Origin: Cohnella xylanilytica
GTDB lineage: Bacteria > Bacillota > Bacilli > Paenibacillales > Paenibacillaceae
NCBI RefSeq assembly: GCF_014212175.1
Contig: NZ_JACJVR010000140.1
Span: 1-56,016 of the forward strand
Direction of reading: 5' to 3'
Length of the DNA stretch: 56,016 nucleotides
Shown: positions 49,156-56,016 of the stretch, one piece after another
Position numbering within the stretch: position 1 is the first letter of the stretch
Layout of the letters: each line of letters starts with the position of its first letter
Notes under the pieces: generated by a model
Databases searched by the model: none
What the model saw: only the letters and a program-made list of their open reading frames with translations
Told to the model about the DNA's origin: nothing
Made by a program: the position numbers and the translations under genes

Positions 49156-50391
49156 TTAGATGACCTCGCCCCGCCTGCGCAGAATAACGTAGAGCAGCAC
49201 GCAGCAAGCCGAGCACAGCAGAGCCATCGCGGCGATGAACACGTAGCCGGCCTGCAGGCCGACGATCTGGCTGTCCCCGCCGCCTTGGCCCGCGACGATC
49301 CGGCGGACGAAGTCGATGATATAGCCGATGACGAGGTTCCCGACGAAGCTGGCGATGCCCATCAGCGTCACGGTGAACGTGATCGCGGTGTCCGTCCCCT
49401 TCGGATAACGCTTCGCGATCATCGCCATGACCGTCGGGTAGATCGGCGAGATGCCGACGCCCGCCACGGCGAACAGGACGGCGGCCGGCTCGCCGATCGC
49501 GATCGCCGCCAGGCTGCACAGGCCGGAGAAGGCCGAGAAGATCATCACGGACAGCGTGTACCCGATCTTATCCGTGACCGGTCCGAGGAACAGCCGCGCC
49601 AGCATGAAGAAGAGGAAGAATACGGACAGCATGCCGGAAGCGTCGGTCGACGACCAACCGTACGCCTTCTCCAGGAAGTTGACCAGCCAGCTGCCGACGG
49701 CGAGCTCGGAGACGACGCCGAACGACAGAATCGCCACGATGAGCCAGGCGATCGGATCGCGGGAGAGCACGCGCAGCGACACCCGGTCCTCCTTCGCGTG
49801 GACTTCGCCCGGGAACTTCCCGAGCAGCGACGGGATGATCGGCAGCAGCGACAAGCTGAGCATGATCAGATACATCCCGCGCCAGCCGAGCTCTCCTCCT
49901 CCCCCCATATGCCACCCCATCATGGAAGCCGCGATCAGCGGAGCTACCGTCGAGCTGAGCCCATAGAAGAAGTGGGCGAGATTCATCATCGTCCCCGTGT
50001 TCTTGGTGAAGATGCGGGCGGCCATGATCGCGAGGCCGATCTCGAGCATCCCGTTGCCGATATACATAAGAAAATAAGAGGCCGACAGCGCCGCGTAGTT
50101 GGCGGATACGTACATGAGCACGCCGGAGACCGCCATCGACCCGAACGCGAGAATGCCCGTCGCCTTGACGCCGATCCTTGCCGACAAGGCGGACGTGAAC
50201 GAGCATGCGACCAGATAGCCGAGCGAATTAAGCGCGAGCAGGACGCCGAGCTGCGCCTCGTTCAAGCCGAAGTCGGCCTGCATCCGCGGGATGGCGGGGC
50301 CCTTCACGTTCTCGGAGAAGCCGAAGACGAGGAACCCGCCGAAGACGACGAACAACAGAATGACGTAGTTTGACTTCACATTTTTGACCAA
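49156..50391 (-). CDS. Major facilitator superfamily transporter (sugar type)
   Basis: A 411-residue, 12-helix transporter; the loop between helices 2 and 3 (SALSARIGVKATGILAFGS) and the FGFSENVKGPAIPRM start resemble the FucP-like sugar:proton symporters found beside ROK regulators. TTG at 50391 follows GGAGG by 10 bases. It lies 16 bp after the ROK gene and is probably controlled by it. The substrate is unknown, but a monosaccharide or amino sugar is plausible from the ROK partner. Confidence 0.88.
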   Translation of the reverse strand: MVKNVKSNYVILLFVVFGGFLVFGFSENVKGPAIPRMQADFGLNEAQLGVLLALNSLGYLVACSFTSALSARIGVKATGILAFGSMAVSGVLMYVSANYAALSASYFLMYIGNGMLEIGLAIMAARIFTKNTGTMMNLAHFFYGLSSTVAPLIAASMMGWHMGGGGELGWRGMYLIMLSLSLLPIIPSLLGKFPGEVHAKEDRVSLRVLSRDPIAWLIVAILSFGVVSELAVGSWLVNFLEKAYGWSSTDASGMLSVFFLFFMLARLFLGPVTDKIGYTLSVMIFSAFSGLCSLAAIAIGEPAAVLFAVAGVGISPIYPTVMAMIAKRYPKGTDTAITFTVTLMGIASFVGNLVIGYIIDFVRRIVAGQGGGDSQIVGLQAGYVFIAAMALLCSACCVLLYVILRRRGEVI

Positions 50392-50406
50392 CCGTATGCT
50401 TCCTCC

Positions 50407-51447
50407 CTAATGTTCCTTCGCCATCAGAAGATCCAGCGCGAGCCGCTGGAGTCCAAGAAGATAGTCCTGCGTCCAATCGCTGGCGACGAGCCGCGGAAGG
50501 TGCTCCGCCGGCACGTACTCCGCGCCCTTCGCGGCGATCGCGGCGAGCGTCTCTCCGCTCGCTTCCTCCCGGTTGAAGACGACTTCCCCCGGGTTCAGAA
50601 TCGCCGCCAGCGAAGCGACCAGCCGGGCGATCGCCTCCACGGCCCCCGGCGGCAGCGGGTCTCGCCCGCGGCCCGGCCCTCCTTCTTCGTCCAGCGCCCG
50701 CTCGAAGCTTCGGTCCCGGTCCAAGGGAACGAAGCTGACCTCCCCGGAGAAAAAGGTGCTGCCCCGAACGACGTCCCCGTTCACGAGAAGACCCGCGCCG
50801 GGACCGTTCTTGCCGAGGTACAGGTAGACGACCGGCGGGCCGGCCGTCCCCCCGCTCCGGTCGCGATAGCCGATGACGGCCGCGTTCATGTCGTTCTCGA
50901 CGACCGCCGGCATCGACAGGCGCTCTTCGAAATACGCGGCCAGATCGAAGTCCCGGAACTTCCCGTAGTCCGGGATATGGAACGCGCGCCCTCCGTTCAC
51001 GGCCCCGGGCACGCCGATCGCCGTCGCCCCGATCTTCGGATAAGCCCGAACGATCTCCCGAACGAGTTCGGCCAGCGCGTCCGGGCCTTCGTCCAGCACG
51101 CTCGCCCGCCGCCCCCGCTCCTTGACGTCTCCCAGGCAGTCGAACACCGCGAACACCGTCTCGTCGCGCTCGAGGAACACGGCGAGGCCGAGCACGTGCT
51201 CCGGATTCATCGCGTAGCGAAGCGCCCTTCTCCCGCCGCTGGATTCGTCGAGCCCGACGACCTTCGCCTCCCCGTCCTTCACCATCCGGTCGAGCAGCTT
51301 GCCGACCGTCGGGAAGCTGATGCCGGCGCTGCGGCTCAGCTCCGCCTTCGTGGCGCTGCCGAGCCGCAGCAGCTTCAGCCGGACCGCCTTCAGCATCGCC
51401 AGCCGCATCGCCTGCGGGTTCGCCGCGCCGCCTTCCGTCTCGAACAC
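50407..51447 (-). CDS. ROK-family transcriptional regulator (NagC/XylR type)
   Basis: A 346-residue regulator: N-terminal winged helix (SATKAELSRSAGISFPTVGKLLDRM near 31-55, read as helix-turn-helix) and an actin-like ROK domain (AIGVPGAVNGG near 142-152, VVENDMNAAVIGY near 185-197, YLGKNGPGAGLLVNG near 210-224). The zinc-binding Cys cluster of classical ROK proteins is not present in the expected place. GTG at 51447 follows GAGG by 8 bases. It precedes the MFS transporter and has a perfect palindrome 38 bp upstream. Confidence 0.9.
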   Translation of the reverse strand: MFETEGGAANPQAMRLAMLKAVRLKLLRLGSATKAELSRSAGISFPTVGKLLDRMVKDGEAKVVGLDESSGGRRALRYAMNPEHVLGLAVFLERDETVFAVFDCLGDVKERGRRASVLDEGPDALAELVREIVRAYPKIGATAIGVPGAVNGGRAFHIPDYGKFRDFDLAAYFEERLSMPAVVENDMNAAVIGYRDRSGGTAGPPVVYLYLGKNGPGAGLLVNGDVVRGSTFFSGEVSFVPLDRDRSFERALDEEGGPGRGRDPLPPGAVEAIARLVASLAAILNPGEVVFNREEASGETLAAIAAKGAEYVPAEHLPRLVASDWTQDYLLGLQRLALDLLMAKEH

Positions 51448-51485
51448 CTGCGGACCCTCTCCTTCTTTCGATGCCTCGACACTTT

Positions 51486-51499
51486 TTAAACGCGTTTAA
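51486..51499. promoter_or_regulatory. Perfect 14-bp palindrome TTAAACGCGTTTAA (candidate ROK operator)
   Basis: It lies 38 bp upstream of the ROK start, just downstream of a possible minus-strand promoter (TTCTCC, 17 bp, TATGCT). The position fits autoregulation. The stop codon of the small reading frame at 51486-51659 lies inside it. Confidence 0.6.
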
Positions 51500-51659
51500 T
51501 AAGTATGTTTAGCATAACACGATTTTTCGCGTTGGAGAATCTCTTTTTCTGTCGCATCCTTGTTGCGCTAACCTGGGCGGGTTCTTTTCGTTTCAAGGAT
51601 GTCGGCAGCGCAAGCAAGGTCATCCCCCGCATAACGGCTTCCTGCAACGAATATTTCAT
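51486..51659 (-). CDS. Possible small protein of 57 residues (doubtful)
   Basis: ATG at 51659 is preceded by GGAGGGG at a 6-base distance, a strong ribosome binding site. The 57-residue product starts MKYSLQEAVMRGMTLLALP and continues very basic. I do not recognise it. Its 3' part is AT-rich and overlaps the putative ROK promoter and operator, which speaks against a conserved protein; it may be a leader peptide or chance. No other gene is seen in 51500-51700. Confidence 0.25.
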   Translation of the reverse strand: MKYSLQEAVMRGMTLLALPTSLKRKEPAQVSATRMRQKKRFSNAKNRVMLNILIKRV

Positions 51660-51701
51660 GGGCATCCCCTCCAATCGGAGGCGATACGATTCCACCCAAG
51701 T

Positions 51702-51736
51702 AAAAACGAGAGCCGCCCCCGTCAAGAGCGGCTCTC
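51702..51736 (-). terminator. Terminator of the fatty-acid operon
   Basis: Perfect 9-bp arms GAGAGCCGC (51708-51716) and GCGGCTCTC (51728-51736); on the minus strand followed by GTTTTTA. It starts 5 bp after the thioesterase stop. Confidence 0.88.
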
Positions 51737-51740
51737 TTCC

Positions 51741-52184
51741 TTATGGCGATTCCGGCTTCCGGTCCATCACCCGGAACGTTCCCGTCCCGAAGGCGAGCAG
51801 CTCGCCGCCTTCCGTCCGCACGAACGCCTGCGCGTTCATCGACTTGCGCGTCGCGTGCAGCAGCTCCGCCGTCACGAGAATGCGTCCTTCGCTCGCCGGC
51901 GCGACGTAGTTCAAGTTCAGATTCGTCGTCACGACGTTCTCCCGCGGCCTCAAGATCATAACGACGAGCCCCATCGCGGAATCGATGAGCGTCGCGTGCA
52001 CGCCGCCATGCAGAATGCCGATCAGATTGAGCAGCTGCGGCTTGATGTCGAGCGCGACGGTCACCGTCTTCCCGTCCCAGCCCGCGAATTCGCAGCCGAG
52101 CAGCCCCCAGAACGTCGATTCCCCTTGCTTCTGCCATCTCTCGAATTGCTTCTCCAACTCTTCGGCCGGATTCCCGATATCCAT
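51741..52184 (-). CDS. PaaI-family acyl-CoA thioesterase (hotdog fold)
   Basis: A 147-residue hotdog-fold protein with the PaaI motif LIGILHGGVHATLIDSAMG near residues 54-72 (Asp as likely catalytic residue) and NLNLNYVAPASEG near 88-100. It hydrolyses acyl-CoA thioesters. ATG at 52184 follows GAGG. It is last in the operon after acyl-CoA dehydrogenase and acyl-CoA ligase, suggesting release of CoA from dead-end intermediates. Confidence 0.9.
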   Translation of the reverse strand: MDIGNPAEELEKQFERWQKQGESTFWGLLGCEFAGWDGKTVTVALDIKPQLLNLIGILHGGVHATLIDSAMGLVVMILRPRENVVTTNLNLNYVAPASEGRILVTAELLHATRKSMNAQAFVRTEGGELLAFGTGTFRVMDRKPESP

Positions 52185-52230
52185 GCGGCCGCCTCGCCTC
52201 CCTGTCGCTGCCGACGAGCCTTCCTTCCCG

Positions 52231-53910
52231 TTACGAGCTCATCGGCCGTCCGTCGTCTTCTTCGATCAGCTTGCGCCGCAGCACCTTGCCCGCCATCGTC
52301 TTCGGAAGCGCTTCCCGGAACTCGTAGATTTTCGGAACCTTGTACGCCGCCAGCTTCTCCTTGCACCAAGCCTTCAGCTCCGCCTCCCCGGCGGCCGCCC
52401 CCGGCTTCAGCACGATATAAGCCTTGACCGTCTCGCCCCGATACGGATCGACGACGCCGGCGACGGCCGCCTCCTCCACGTCCGGGTGCTCGAACAGCAC
52501 CTCCTCCACTTCCCTCGGGTACACGTTGTAGCCCCCGGCCAGAATCAGGTCCTTGCGCCGGTCCAGAATGGCGAAGTAGCCCTCTTCGTCCATCCGCCCC
52601 AAGTCGCCGGTCAGCAGCCACCCGTCCCGCAGCACCCGTTCCGTCTCGCCCGGGCGGTTCCAGTACCCCCGCATCACCTGCGGGCCCTTCACCGCCAGCT
52701 CGCCGATCTCGCCGGGAGCCGCGTCCTCGAACGTCTCGGGGACGACGATCTTCGCGTCCGTGTCGGGGAACGGGATGCCGATGGTTCCGTTTTTGCGCCG
52801 TCCCCAGATATTGTTCGCGTGCGTCACCGGAGACGCTTCCGTCAGCCCGTAGCCCTCGATGAGCCGCCCGCCCGTCAGCTCCTCGAACCTCGTCTGCACG
52901 TGTTGGGGCAGCGGAGCCGCCCCGCTGATGCAGTAGTTGATCGAGGAGAGATCGTAGTCCCCGACCTTCGGGTGGTTGATGATGGCGATGTACATCGTCG
53001 GCGCTCCCGGGAAGACGGTCGCCCTCTTCCTGCGGATCGTTCTCAACACTTGATTGACCTCGAACCGGGGCACGAGCAGCAGGGTGCCCGCCGTATAGAT
53101 GCCCAGATGGAGCAAGCACGTCAGCCCGAACACGTGGAAAAAAGGCAAAGCAGCCAAATACCGTTCCTTCGCCTCCTCGGTCTTGTAGCACCAGGCCCGG
53201 CTTTGCACCGTGTTGGCGATCAGGTTGCGGTGGGTCAGCATGACGCCCTTGGCCAGCCCGGTCGTTCCTCCCGTGTACTGGATGAGCGCCAGGTCGTTCT
53301 CGGCGTCGACCTCCATGTCCGTCGGGTCGTCGGGCGCCTCCTTCAGCAGCTTGCGGAACGAGAGCACCTTGTCGTCGTAGACGATCCGGACCGCCTTGCC
53401 GTCCTTCTTCTGCTTCAGGGCGAACAGGACGTTTTTGGGGAAAGGAAGGTAGTCCTGTATCGAAGTTACGATGATTTTCTCAAGGGAAGACTTCTCCATC
53501 GCTTCGCGGACCCGCCCGAGAAGCTGGTCCAGGGCGACGATCAGCCTCGCTCCCGAGTCCTTCATCTGATGCTCCAGCTCCCGCGGCATGTAGAGCGGGT
53601 TCGTCATGACGACGACCGCCCCCGCCATCAGGGAGCCGTAATACGCGATGACCGCCTGCGGGCAATTCGGCAGCATGATGGCGACGCGGTCGCCCCGCCG
53701 AATGCCGAGCTTCGGCAGGACGTTCGCGAAGCGTCTCGCGGCGGCCAGCAGCGACCGGTAGGAGATTCGCTTGCCCAGGAAGTCGAGGGCGATCCCCTTC
53801 GGATGCTTCAAGGCGGAATCGGTCAGGAAGTGGGCCACGTTCCGGTTCGGGTACGCGCACGTAGGCGGAACTTCTGCAGGATACTCCTGTAACCAAGGTC
53901 TGTCCGGCAT
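52231..53910 (-). CDS. Long-chain fatty-acid--CoA ligase
   Basis: A 559-residue adenylate-forming enzyme. The AMP-binding P-loop is YTGGTTGLAKG near 212-222, the second core motif GYGLTEASP near 353-361, the hinge motif YWNRPGETERVLRDGWLLTGDLG (split) near 420-442, and the C-terminal Lys motif TMAGKVLRRKL near 540-550. It activates fatty acids with ATP and CoA for beta-oxidation. The ATG at 53910 follows GAGGTG by 6 bases; a GTG three codons earlier is less likely. It is 73 bp downstream of the acyl-CoA dehydrogenase gene. Confidence 0.93.
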   Translation of the reverse strand: MPDRPWLQEYPAEVPPTCAYPNRNVAHFLTDSALKHPKGIALDFLGKRISYRSLLAAARRFANVLPKLGIRRGDRVAIMLPNCPQAVIAYYGSLMAGAVVVMTNPLYMPRELEHQMKDSGARLIVALDQLLGRVREAMEKSSLEKIIVTSIQDYLPFPKNVLFALKQKKDGKAVRIVYDDKVLSFRKLLKEAPDDPTDMEVDAENDLALIQYTGGTTGLAKGVMLTHRNLIANTVQSRAWCYKTEEAKERYLAALPFFHVFGLTCLLHLGIYTAGTLLLVPRFEVNQVLRTIRRKRATVFPGAPTMYIAIINHPKVGDYDLSSINYCISGAAPLPQHVQTRFEELTGGRLIEGYGLTEASPVTHANNIWGRRKNGTIGIPFPDTDAKIVVPETFEDAAPGEIGELAVKGPQVMRGYWNRPGETERVLRDGWLLTGDLGRMDEEGYFAILDRRKDLILAGGYNVYPREVEEVLFEHPDVEEAAVAGVVDPYRGETVKAYIVLKPGAAAGEAELKAWCKEKLAAYKVPKIYEFREALPKTMAGKVLRRKLIEEDDGRPMSS

Positions 53911-53983
53911 CGCCGACACCTCATTTACGCAAAGTGGGTTGCAGAAAAGCCTGTCGCTTGACGCTTCTCTCCCTCTCCGTCGG

Positions 53984-55780
53984 TCACACGACGTATCTCT
54001 CGGCTTCGATCACCCGGGCGGCGATCTCGCGCTTCAGGCCCAGCACGTTCGCTTGGGTCCGGCGGGTCAGCTTCTTCAGGACGGACAGCTGGGTGCGGAG
54101 CGTGTCGCCGGATTCCATCGCCGCGAGCGCCTCCTTCGCCCACGCCTCGATGCGGCCGAACTCCTCGTGGACGAACACGGTCGCCATGGCGATCGCGTGC
54201 CGTTCCTTGTCCTCCCCGTTCTTCGCGATCCGCTTGCGGGCGCGCAGCAGGGCGCTCTCCATCGCGAAGGCCGAGATCATGATGTCCGCCAGATGGCTCA
54301 GAACCTCTTGCTCCTGCTCCAGCTTCGTCTGGTACTTCTGCACGGCTTGCGCGCCGACGAACAGGAAGATCTTCTTCGTCATGTTCAGCATATGCGCTTC
54401 CTGCTCCAGAACGCCCTCGAACCATTGCCCCGCCGATTGAAGCTCCATCAGCTCGGCCTGCAGCCCCATCGCCTTCTGCATGAGAGGCAGCTCGCCCTTA
54501 AGCGCCCGCTTCACGAGCGTGCCCGGAATAAGCATGCGGTTGATCTCGTTCGTCCCTTCGAAAATCCGGTTGATCCGCGAATCCCGGTACATGCGCTCGA
54601 TCTTGTATTCCTGGATAAAGCCGTAGCCTCCATGGATCTGGACGCCTTCGTCGACGACGAAGTCCAGCGTCTCCGAGCCGAACACCTTGTTGATCGAGCA
54701 TTCGAGCTGGTATTCCGCGATCGCCTTGGCGGCCTGCAGGCCGGCGTTGTCCGCGCCTCCTCCTTGGCCCACGTCGGCGAGCCCCTCGTCGAACAGCCCG
54801 GCCGTCCGGTACACCATGCTCTCCAGCGCGAACGTGCGGACGTTCATCTCCGCGAGCTTCTTGCCGATGAGCGGGAAGGACGAGATCGGGCGGCCGAACT
54901 GGACGCGTTCGTTCGCGTAACGCGCCGCCAGCTCGATGGCGTCCTTGGAGGCGCCGACCGCCCCCGCGGCCAGCTTGAAGCGGCCGATGTTGAGGATGTT
55001 GAAGGCGATGAGATGGCCCTTGCCGACTTCCCAGAGCAGGTTCTCCGCCGGCACGCGGACGTCCTCCAGGATGAGCGGGCAGGTGGACGAGCCCTTGATG
55101 CCCATCTTCTTCTCCTCCGGCCCGACGCTGACGCCCGGCATCGTCCGCTCGACGATGAACGTGCTGAAGTCGGTGCCGTTCACCTTCGCGTACACGATGA
55201 AGACGTCCGCGAAGCCCGCGTTCGTGATGAACTGCTTCGTGCCGTTCAGCACGTAGTGGCTGCCGTCCTCGGACAGGACAGCCGTCGTGCGAGCTCCGAG
55301 CGCGTCGGAGCCGGAGGACGGCTCGGTCAGGCAGTACGCCGCCAGCTTCTCCCCGGACGCGAGGGCCGGGAGGTACTTGCGCTTCTGCTGCTCGTTGCCG
55401 AAGTAGACGATAGGCAGCGTGCCGATGCCGACGTGCGCTCCCACCGACAGGGCGAACGACGACGCCTGTGTCAGCTTCTCGGTGATGAGCGTCGTGCTCA
55501 CCTTGTCGAGGCCGAGGCCGCCGTACGCTTCCGGGACGTCCGCCCCGAGCAGGCCGATCTCCCCGGCTTTGCGCAGCTTCTCCACGGTCAGCTCGTAATT
55601 CAGCTTCTCGATCTCCTCGTCGTGCGGCGCGATCTCCGTCTGGACGAAGTCCTCCGTCGTCTGCGCGATCATGCGCTGCTCCTCGGTGAAGTCCTCGGGC
55701 GTGACGATCCGCTCGCAGCCGATGTCCTCGATGATGAAGCTGCCGCCCCGCACCTTTTCCCCGCTTAACGTTCCGCTCAT
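53984..55780 (-). CDS. fadE: Acyl-CoA dehydrogenase, FadE/YusJ type
   Basis: A 598-residue flavoprotein that makes the first double bond in fatty-acid beta-oxidation; its length matches Bacillus FadE (YusJ, 594 residues). Motifs: YCLTEPSSGSDALG near 149-162 (FAD/substrate), GIKGSSTCPLILEDVRVP near 209-226, QIHGGYGFIQEYKIERMYRD near 379-398 with the flavin-binding region, and FEGTNEIN. A C-terminal extension of about 170 residues carries extra helices, as in FadE. The frame is open to 55942 through the repeat array, but ATG at 55780 follows AAGGAG by 9 bases and is the clear start. Confidence 0.94.
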   Translation of the reverse strand: MSGTLSGEKVRGGSFIIEDIGCERIVTPEDFTEEQRMIAQTTEDFVQTEIAPHDEEIEKLNYELTVEKLRKAGEIGLLGADVPEAYGGLGLDKVSTTLITEKLTQASSFALSVGAHVGIGTLPIVYFGNEQQKRKYLPALASGEKLAAYCLTEPSSGSDALGARTTAVLSEDGSHYVLNGTKQFITNAGFADVFIVYAKVNGTDFSTFIVERTMPGVSVGPEEKKMGIKGSSTCPLILEDVRVPAENLLWEVGKGHLIAFNILNIGRFKLAAGAVGASKDAIELAARYANERVQFGRPISSFPLIGKKLAEMNVRTFALESMVYRTAGLFDEGLADVGQGGGADNAGLQAAKAIAEYQLECSINKVFGSETLDFVVDEGVQIHGGYGFIQEYKIERMYRDSRINRIFEGTNEINRMLIPGTLVKRALKGELPLMQKAMGLQAELMELQSAGQWFEGVLEQEAHMLNMTKKIFLFVGAQAVQKYQTKLEQEQEVLSHLADIMISAFAMESALLRARKRIAKNGEDKERHAIAMATVFVHEEFGRIEAWAKEALAAMESGDTLRTQLSVLKKLTRRTQANVLGLKREIAARVIEAERYVV

Positions 55781-55848
55781 CGCCGATCTCTCCTTTTCAT
55801 GTGGAAAATGAACCTTACCTCCGTGGCGCCTCCGCCTCGTATGCGCCC

Positions 55849-56003
55849 CTCTGTAACCGGAGTCTCGCCGCTCGTCCTCTCTAACCTCCATTTTGGAGGT
55901 TACAGCGCCTGAGTCTCGCTGCTCGCCCTCTCTAACCGCCATTTTGGCGGTTACAGCGCCGAAGTCTCGCTATCCGCACTCTCTAACCGCCATTTTGAGG
56001 CTG
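55849..56003. repeat. 51-bp tandem hairpin array (family A, right copy, inverted)
   Basis: TAACC-starting units at 55881, 55932 and 55983, exactly 51 bp apart, preceded by a copy at about 55851 lacking about 23 bp. The stem TAACCTCC-ATTTT-GGAGGTTA is the complement of the hairpin at 2680-2905, so this array is inverted relative to that one. The second unit has compensating changes (CCGCC/GGCGG), which keeps pairing. It lies 70 bp upstream of fadE and runs to the window end. Confidence 0.9.
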
Positions 56004-56016
56004 TCGATTCATTGTG

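Noticed and set aside
55787..55812. FadR operator upstream of fadE (TTCAT-N7-ATGAA)
   Set aside because: The match to the known FadR site is poor and it overlaps the ribosome binding site region; not enough to claim.
55781..55942. Longer acyl-CoA dehydrogenase start inside the repeat array
   Set aside because: The added residues derive from the hairpin repeat; AAGGAG and ATG at 55780 match the family start.

Overview
The window is GC-rich Gram-positive chromosomal DNA. Strong GGAGG-type ribosome binding sites, frequent TTG and GTG starts, many lipoproteins and sugar ABC importers without their own ATPase all point to Paenibacillaceae (Paenibacillus or Cohnella type). That assignment is inference from gene content; no rRNA or tRNA gene is present. 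I count 46 protein genes that I regard as real, plus one doubtful small one.

Layout. 1-2612: degenerate repeat DNA, then a DedA membrane protein and a GT39-type membrane glycosyltransferase. 2613-3252: gene-free, with a 51-bp tandem hairpin array. 3253-12311: a rhamnogalacturonan-oligosaccharide locus with a YteR-type GH105 hydrolase, two permeases, two paralogous solute-binding lipoproteins and a divergent membrane-anchored AraC regulator. 12403-19573: an SDR oxidoreductase and a second ABC import locus (binding protein, two permeases, second membrane-anchored AraC regulator). 19810-22677: HAD phosphatase, Nudix hydrolase and an alkaline phosphatase preceded by a five-box Pho box. 22822-26611: TIM-barrel isomerase-like protein and PhyH-type dioxygenase, divergent from an AraC regulator, then an Old Yellow Enzyme. 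27025-31514: a Fur-controlled siderophore uptake system and an ArsR-type regulator. 31690-43209: a complete levan/sucrose utilisation locus. 43435-47221: HAD nucleotidase, HPP membrane protein, GntR and Crp/Fnr regulators, peroxiredoxin. 47222-48186: nearly 1 kb without a credible gene, carrying two unrelated tandem arrays. 48187-56016: lipoprotein, MFS transporter with ROK regulator, and a fatty-acid degradation operon (acyl-CoA dehydrogenase, acyl-CoA ligase, thioesterase). The same hairpin repeat family as at 2680 reappears, inverted, at the right end.

How the genes work together. Three sugar importers each have binding protein and permeases but no ATPase, so they must share an MsmX-like ATPase encoded elsewhere. 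In the levan locus a secreted GH32 enzyme cuts levan, the ABC importer takes up the fragments, the cytosolic GH32 enzyme releases fructose and the PfkB kinase phosphorylates it; a YesM/YesN-type two-component pair sits inside the operon. Iron uptake is controlled from one divergent promoter region with two Fur-like boxes.

The most unusual signals are non-coding: four tandem arrays built from three sequence families, all with a 50-52 bp period; short 8-9 bp tandem repeats directly after several stop codons, one of them a potential G-quadruplex tract; and shared short motifs that link each membrane-anchored AraC regulator to its transport genes.
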